Source of the DNA: Pseudolabrys sp.
Lineage (GTDB): Bacteria > Pseudomonadota > Alphaproteobacteria > Rhizobiales > Xanthobacteraceae
NCBI GenBank assembly: GCA_029945495.1
Contig: JAQSCR010000532.1
Location: 2,085 to 9,613 of the forward strand
Direction: 5' to 3'
Length of the DNA stretch: 7,529 bases
Shown here: positions 5,872 to 7,529 of the stretch, one piece after another
Layout of the letters: each line of letters opens with the position of its first letter
Numbering within the stretch: position 1 is the first letter of the stretch
Made by a program: the position numbers and the translations under genes
Notes under the pieces: model-generated
Told to the model about the DNA's origin: nothing
Databases searched by the model: none
The model's input: only the letters and a program-made list of their open reading frames with translations

Positions 5872-6699
5872 ATGACGGTGACAGCGCAGGAACTCGCGTC
5901 GGGCCCAGGCTGGCGGGTCGTCGACGTCATTTGCGAAAACGGCCCGCATGACCGGCGGTTCGAGGAGCAGCACGCGAATGTTTCAATCGCCGCGGTGACG
6001 CATGGCACGTTCCAGTATCGCACCCGGCAAGGCTCCGCCGTGCTCGTCCCGGGCGCCGTGCTGCTCGGCAACGCCGGCGCCTGTTTCGAATGCGGTCACG
6101 ATCACGGCCACGGCGATCGCTGTCTCGCTTTCCATGTCACGCCGGAATTTCTCGAAAATGTTGCAAGCGGCGTCGCCGGAGCGCGGCGCTCGTCCTTTTC
6201 GGTTTCCAGTCTGCCGCCATTGCGACAATTGATGCCGATGCTCGCAGACGCCGAGGCCGCGCGCGACAATCGCGACAGCGGCGCCTTCGAGGAATTGGCG
6301 TTGCGGCTGGCCGGCGCGGTGACCGCGCTGCTGACGCAGGAAAGCCGGACGGTCCGGCAGCCCCATCACCGCGACGAGCAGCGCATAAGCGCGGCGGCGC
6401 GGCGGATCGAGCAACACGCCGATGAACCTTTATCTCTGTGCGATCTCGCGCGCGACGCGGGCTTGAGCCCGTATCATTTCTTGCGCACGTTCCGGCAAGT
6501 CGTGGGCATGACGCCGCACCAGTTCATCCTGCACACGCGGCTGCATCGCGCCGCCGTGCGGCTGCGGCGCACCGACGACGCCATTTCGAGCGTCGCCTAC
6601 GATGCCGGCTTCAACGATCTGTCGACCTTCAACCGCCGCTTCCGTCGCCTGATGGGCGCAAGTCCCGGCGTCTATCGCGCGCGCCAGTCACGCGCCTAG
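5872..6699 (+). CDS. AraC-family transcriptional regulator
   Basis: A 275-residue DNA-binding regulator. Seen: an N-terminal cupin-like sensory domain at about 15-100, a linker helix region at about 115-160, and a C-terminal AraC/XylS double helix-turn-helix at about 170-270. The second half contains LSLCDLARDAGLSPYHFLRTFRQVVGMTPHQF (first HTH) and AISSVAYDAGFNDLSTFNRRFRRLMGASPGVYR (second HTH), an excellent match to the family signature. The sensory part has an unusual cluster CFECGHDHGHGDRC at 71-84 with three cysteines and three histidines, which could bind a metal or sense a thiol-reactive compound. The ATG at 5872 has AGGG only one base away, too close to serve it; a GTG two codons on (5878) has normal spacing, so the start may be 5878, or the mRNA may be leaderless. 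It is divergent from the 165-aa/VOC operon and probably regulates it; the ligand is unknown. Confidence 0.92.
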   Translation: MTVTAQELASGPGWRVVDVICENGPHDRRFEEQHANVSIAAVTHGTFQYRTRQGSAVLVPGAVLLGNAGACFECGHDHGHGDRCLAFHVTPEFLENVASGVAGARRSSFSVSSLPPLRQLMPMLADAEAARDNRDSGAFEELALRLAGAVTALLTQESRTVRQPHHRDEQRISAAARRIEQHADEPLSLCDLARDAGLSPYHFLRTFRQVVGMTPHQFILHTRLHRAAVRLRRTDDAISSVAYDAGFNDLSTFNRRFRRLMGASPGVYRARQSRA

Positions 6700-6715
6700 C
6701 GACTGCGGAATCATG

Positions 6716-6739
6716 TTCGGGATCACGCTTTTTTATTTT
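6716..6739. repeat. Possible decayed repeat fragment followed by a T-rich tract
   Basis: TTCGGGATCACGC at 6716-6728 differs by one base from TTCGGGATCATGC at the right end of copy 2 (6774-6786), and is followed by TTTTTTATTTT at 6729-6739. GATCACGC can also pair imperfectly with GCGCATGATC across the T-rich stretch. It may be the remnant of a longer mosaic element or part of the AraC gene's terminator. Confidence 0.35.
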
Positions 6740-6788
6740 GCGCATGATCTTGTCCGAAAACCGGTTCCCACTTTTCGGGATCATGCGC
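6740..6788. repeat. Palindromic intergenic repeat, copy 2 (49 bp, uninterrupted form)
   Basis: A 49-bp element with the same perfect 10-bp inverted ends as copy 1, GCGCATGATC (6740-6749) and GATCATGCGC (6779-6788), and an inner stem CCGAAAA (6754-6760) with TTTTCGG (6772-6778). It lies between the convergent AraC and LysR genes and probably acts as a two-way terminator. Its right end overlaps the LysR reading frame: the LysR stop TGA (6783-6781) and the preceding GCA codon are made of repeat sequence, so the gene's natural 3' end may have been replaced when the element inserted. It is the uninterrupted form against which the 39-bp insertion in copy 1 is seen. Confidence 0.82.
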
Positions 6789-7518
6789 CCAATCGCCACG
6801 GCGCGTGGCCGAAGCGCTCCTGCAAGAATTCCAGAAACACCGCGACGCGCGGCAGCCGGTGGCGTCCGTTCGGATAGATCGCCGACAGCGGAAACGGCTC
6901 GACGTGATGCACGTCGGTCAGCAGCGCCACCAGTTCGCCGCTGCGCAGCGGCGAGCCGACGATGACATCGGACAGGCGAACGATGCCGGCGCCCTCGATC
7001 GCCAGCCGGAGCGCCGCTTCGGCGTCGTCGGTGGTGACGCGCGGCCGCACGTCGACGACATCGATGCCGCTGCGCGTCTTGAACGGCCAGCGGTTGAGGC
7101 CGGGACCGGCGACAACGATGCAATCGTGGCCTCGCAGGTCGGCGGCGACCTGCGGCGTGCCGCGGCGGGCGAGATAGGCCGGCGCCGCGCAGATCACGCG
7201 CTGCAGGTCGGCGAGCTTGCACTGGACGAACGGGCCTTCCGGGATATGGCCGGAGCGCACGGCTATGTCGGATTGTTCGTCGATCAGGTCGACCAGCCGG
7301 TCGGTGATCGACAGGTCGACGTCGATTTCCGGATAGCGCGCCAGGAAATCGGCCAGCGCCGGGGTCAGTTGATGCAGGCCGAAGGCGGTGCCGGCATTGA
7401 TCCGCAGCTTGCCGCGCGGCGCGCCGCGCACGCGCGCCACCTCGGCCTCGGCCTCCTCGATATCGGCGACGATGCGCCGGGCGCGCGCCAGGAAGGTTTC
7501 GCCTTCGGGCGTCAGCGC
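6781..7518 (-). CDS. LysR-family transcriptional regulator, effector domain; N-terminus missing and interrupted by an in-frame stop
   Basis: The visible part is the end of the winged-helix linker and the whole substrate-binding domain of a LysR-type regulator. Seen: ALTPEGETFLARARRIVADIEEAEAEV (the conserved xLTxxG plus linker helix), then RGKLRINAG opening the effector domain, FLARYPEIDVDLSITDR, DIAVRSG, a YLARRGTP stretch, DLRGHDCIV, and IEGAGIVRLSDVIV near the end. About 245 codons are open. Upstream, a TAG at 7521-7519 is in frame exactly where LysR proteins have a hydrophobic residue before xLT, and the two codons before it read C-R, in line with the family's conserved R-x-stop position. 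So it may be a pseudogene with a nonsense mutation, a sequencing error near a sequence end, or a gene restarting at the GTG at 7440, which would lack DNA binding. The stop codon at the 3' end lies inside the palindromic repeat. Its target is unknown. Confidence 0.8.
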   Translation of the reverse strand, partial: ALTPEGETFLARARRIVADIEEAEAEVARVRGAPRGKLRINAGTAFGLHQLTPALADFLARYPEIDVDLSITDRLVDLIDEQSDIAVRSGHIPEGPFVQCKLADLQRVICAAPAYLARRGTPQVAADLRGHDCIVVAGPGLNRWPFKTRSGIDVVDVRPRVTTDDAEAALRLAIEGAGIVRLSDVIVGSPLRSGELVALLTDVHHVEPFPLSAIYPNGRHRLPRVAVFLEFLQERFGHAPWRLGA

Positions 7519-7529
7519 CTAACGGCATG

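Noticed and set aside
6629..7528. A 299-codon minus-strand frame starting with ATG at 7528
   Set aside because: It is out of frame with the clear LysR effector domain and is arginine-rich without motifs, so it is a shadow frame.
1..7529. tRNA, rRNA, CRISPR arrays, insertion sequences or phage genes
   Set aside because: None seen: no tandem spaced repeats, transposase motifs or RNA-gene signatures on either strand.

Overview
The window is high-GC DNA whose gene order and protein sequences fit an alphaproteobacterium of the order Hyphomicrobiales (Bradyrhizobium/Rhodopseudomonas/Xanthobacteraceae-like). The main grounds are the dcw gene order, the style of the FtsL and FtsI proteins, a TTAA-N7-TTAA box of CtrA type, and intergenic palindromes of a type I recall as common in this order. 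Genus-level placement is inference.

Left part (1-3599, all minus strand): the start of the dcw cell-wall/division cluster, read right to left as rsmH (mraW), ftsL, ftsI and the N-terminal third of murE, which runs off the left edge. The genes are packed with a 3-bp gap or 4-bp stop/start overlaps, so they look like one translationally coupled operon. RsmH methylates 16S rRNA, FtsL and FtsI are divisome membrane proteins (FtsI is the septal transpeptidase), and MurE adds the third amino acid to the peptidoglycan precursor. No mraZ lies in front of rsmH.

Middle (3600-4757): a 384-bp divergent intergenic region with one clear candidate regulatory site (CtrA-like box at 3848-3862), then a plus-strand N-acetylmuramoyl-L-alanine amidase of the AmpD/AmiD type with a C-terminal peptidoglycan-binding domain.

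Right part (4758-7529): a small accessory block. A two-gene minus-strand operon (an uncharacterised 165-aa protein followed by a 125-aa VOC/glyoxalase-fold protein) is divergent from a plus-strand AraC-family regulator, a layout suggesting local regulation. A minus-strand LysR-family regulator enters from the right edge and carries an in-frame stop where its DNA-binding domain should be. Both convergent gene junctions (4758-4846 and 6700-6780) are filled by copies of the same palindromic intergenic repeat. One copy carries a clean 39-bp nested hairpin insertion, and the other supplies the stop codon of the LysR gene.

Most of the window is ordinary core and accessory genome. I see no new defence, mobile or biosynthetic system. 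The observations most worth checking are the mosaic repeats, the CtrA-like box with the missing mraZ, and the interrupted LysR gene.
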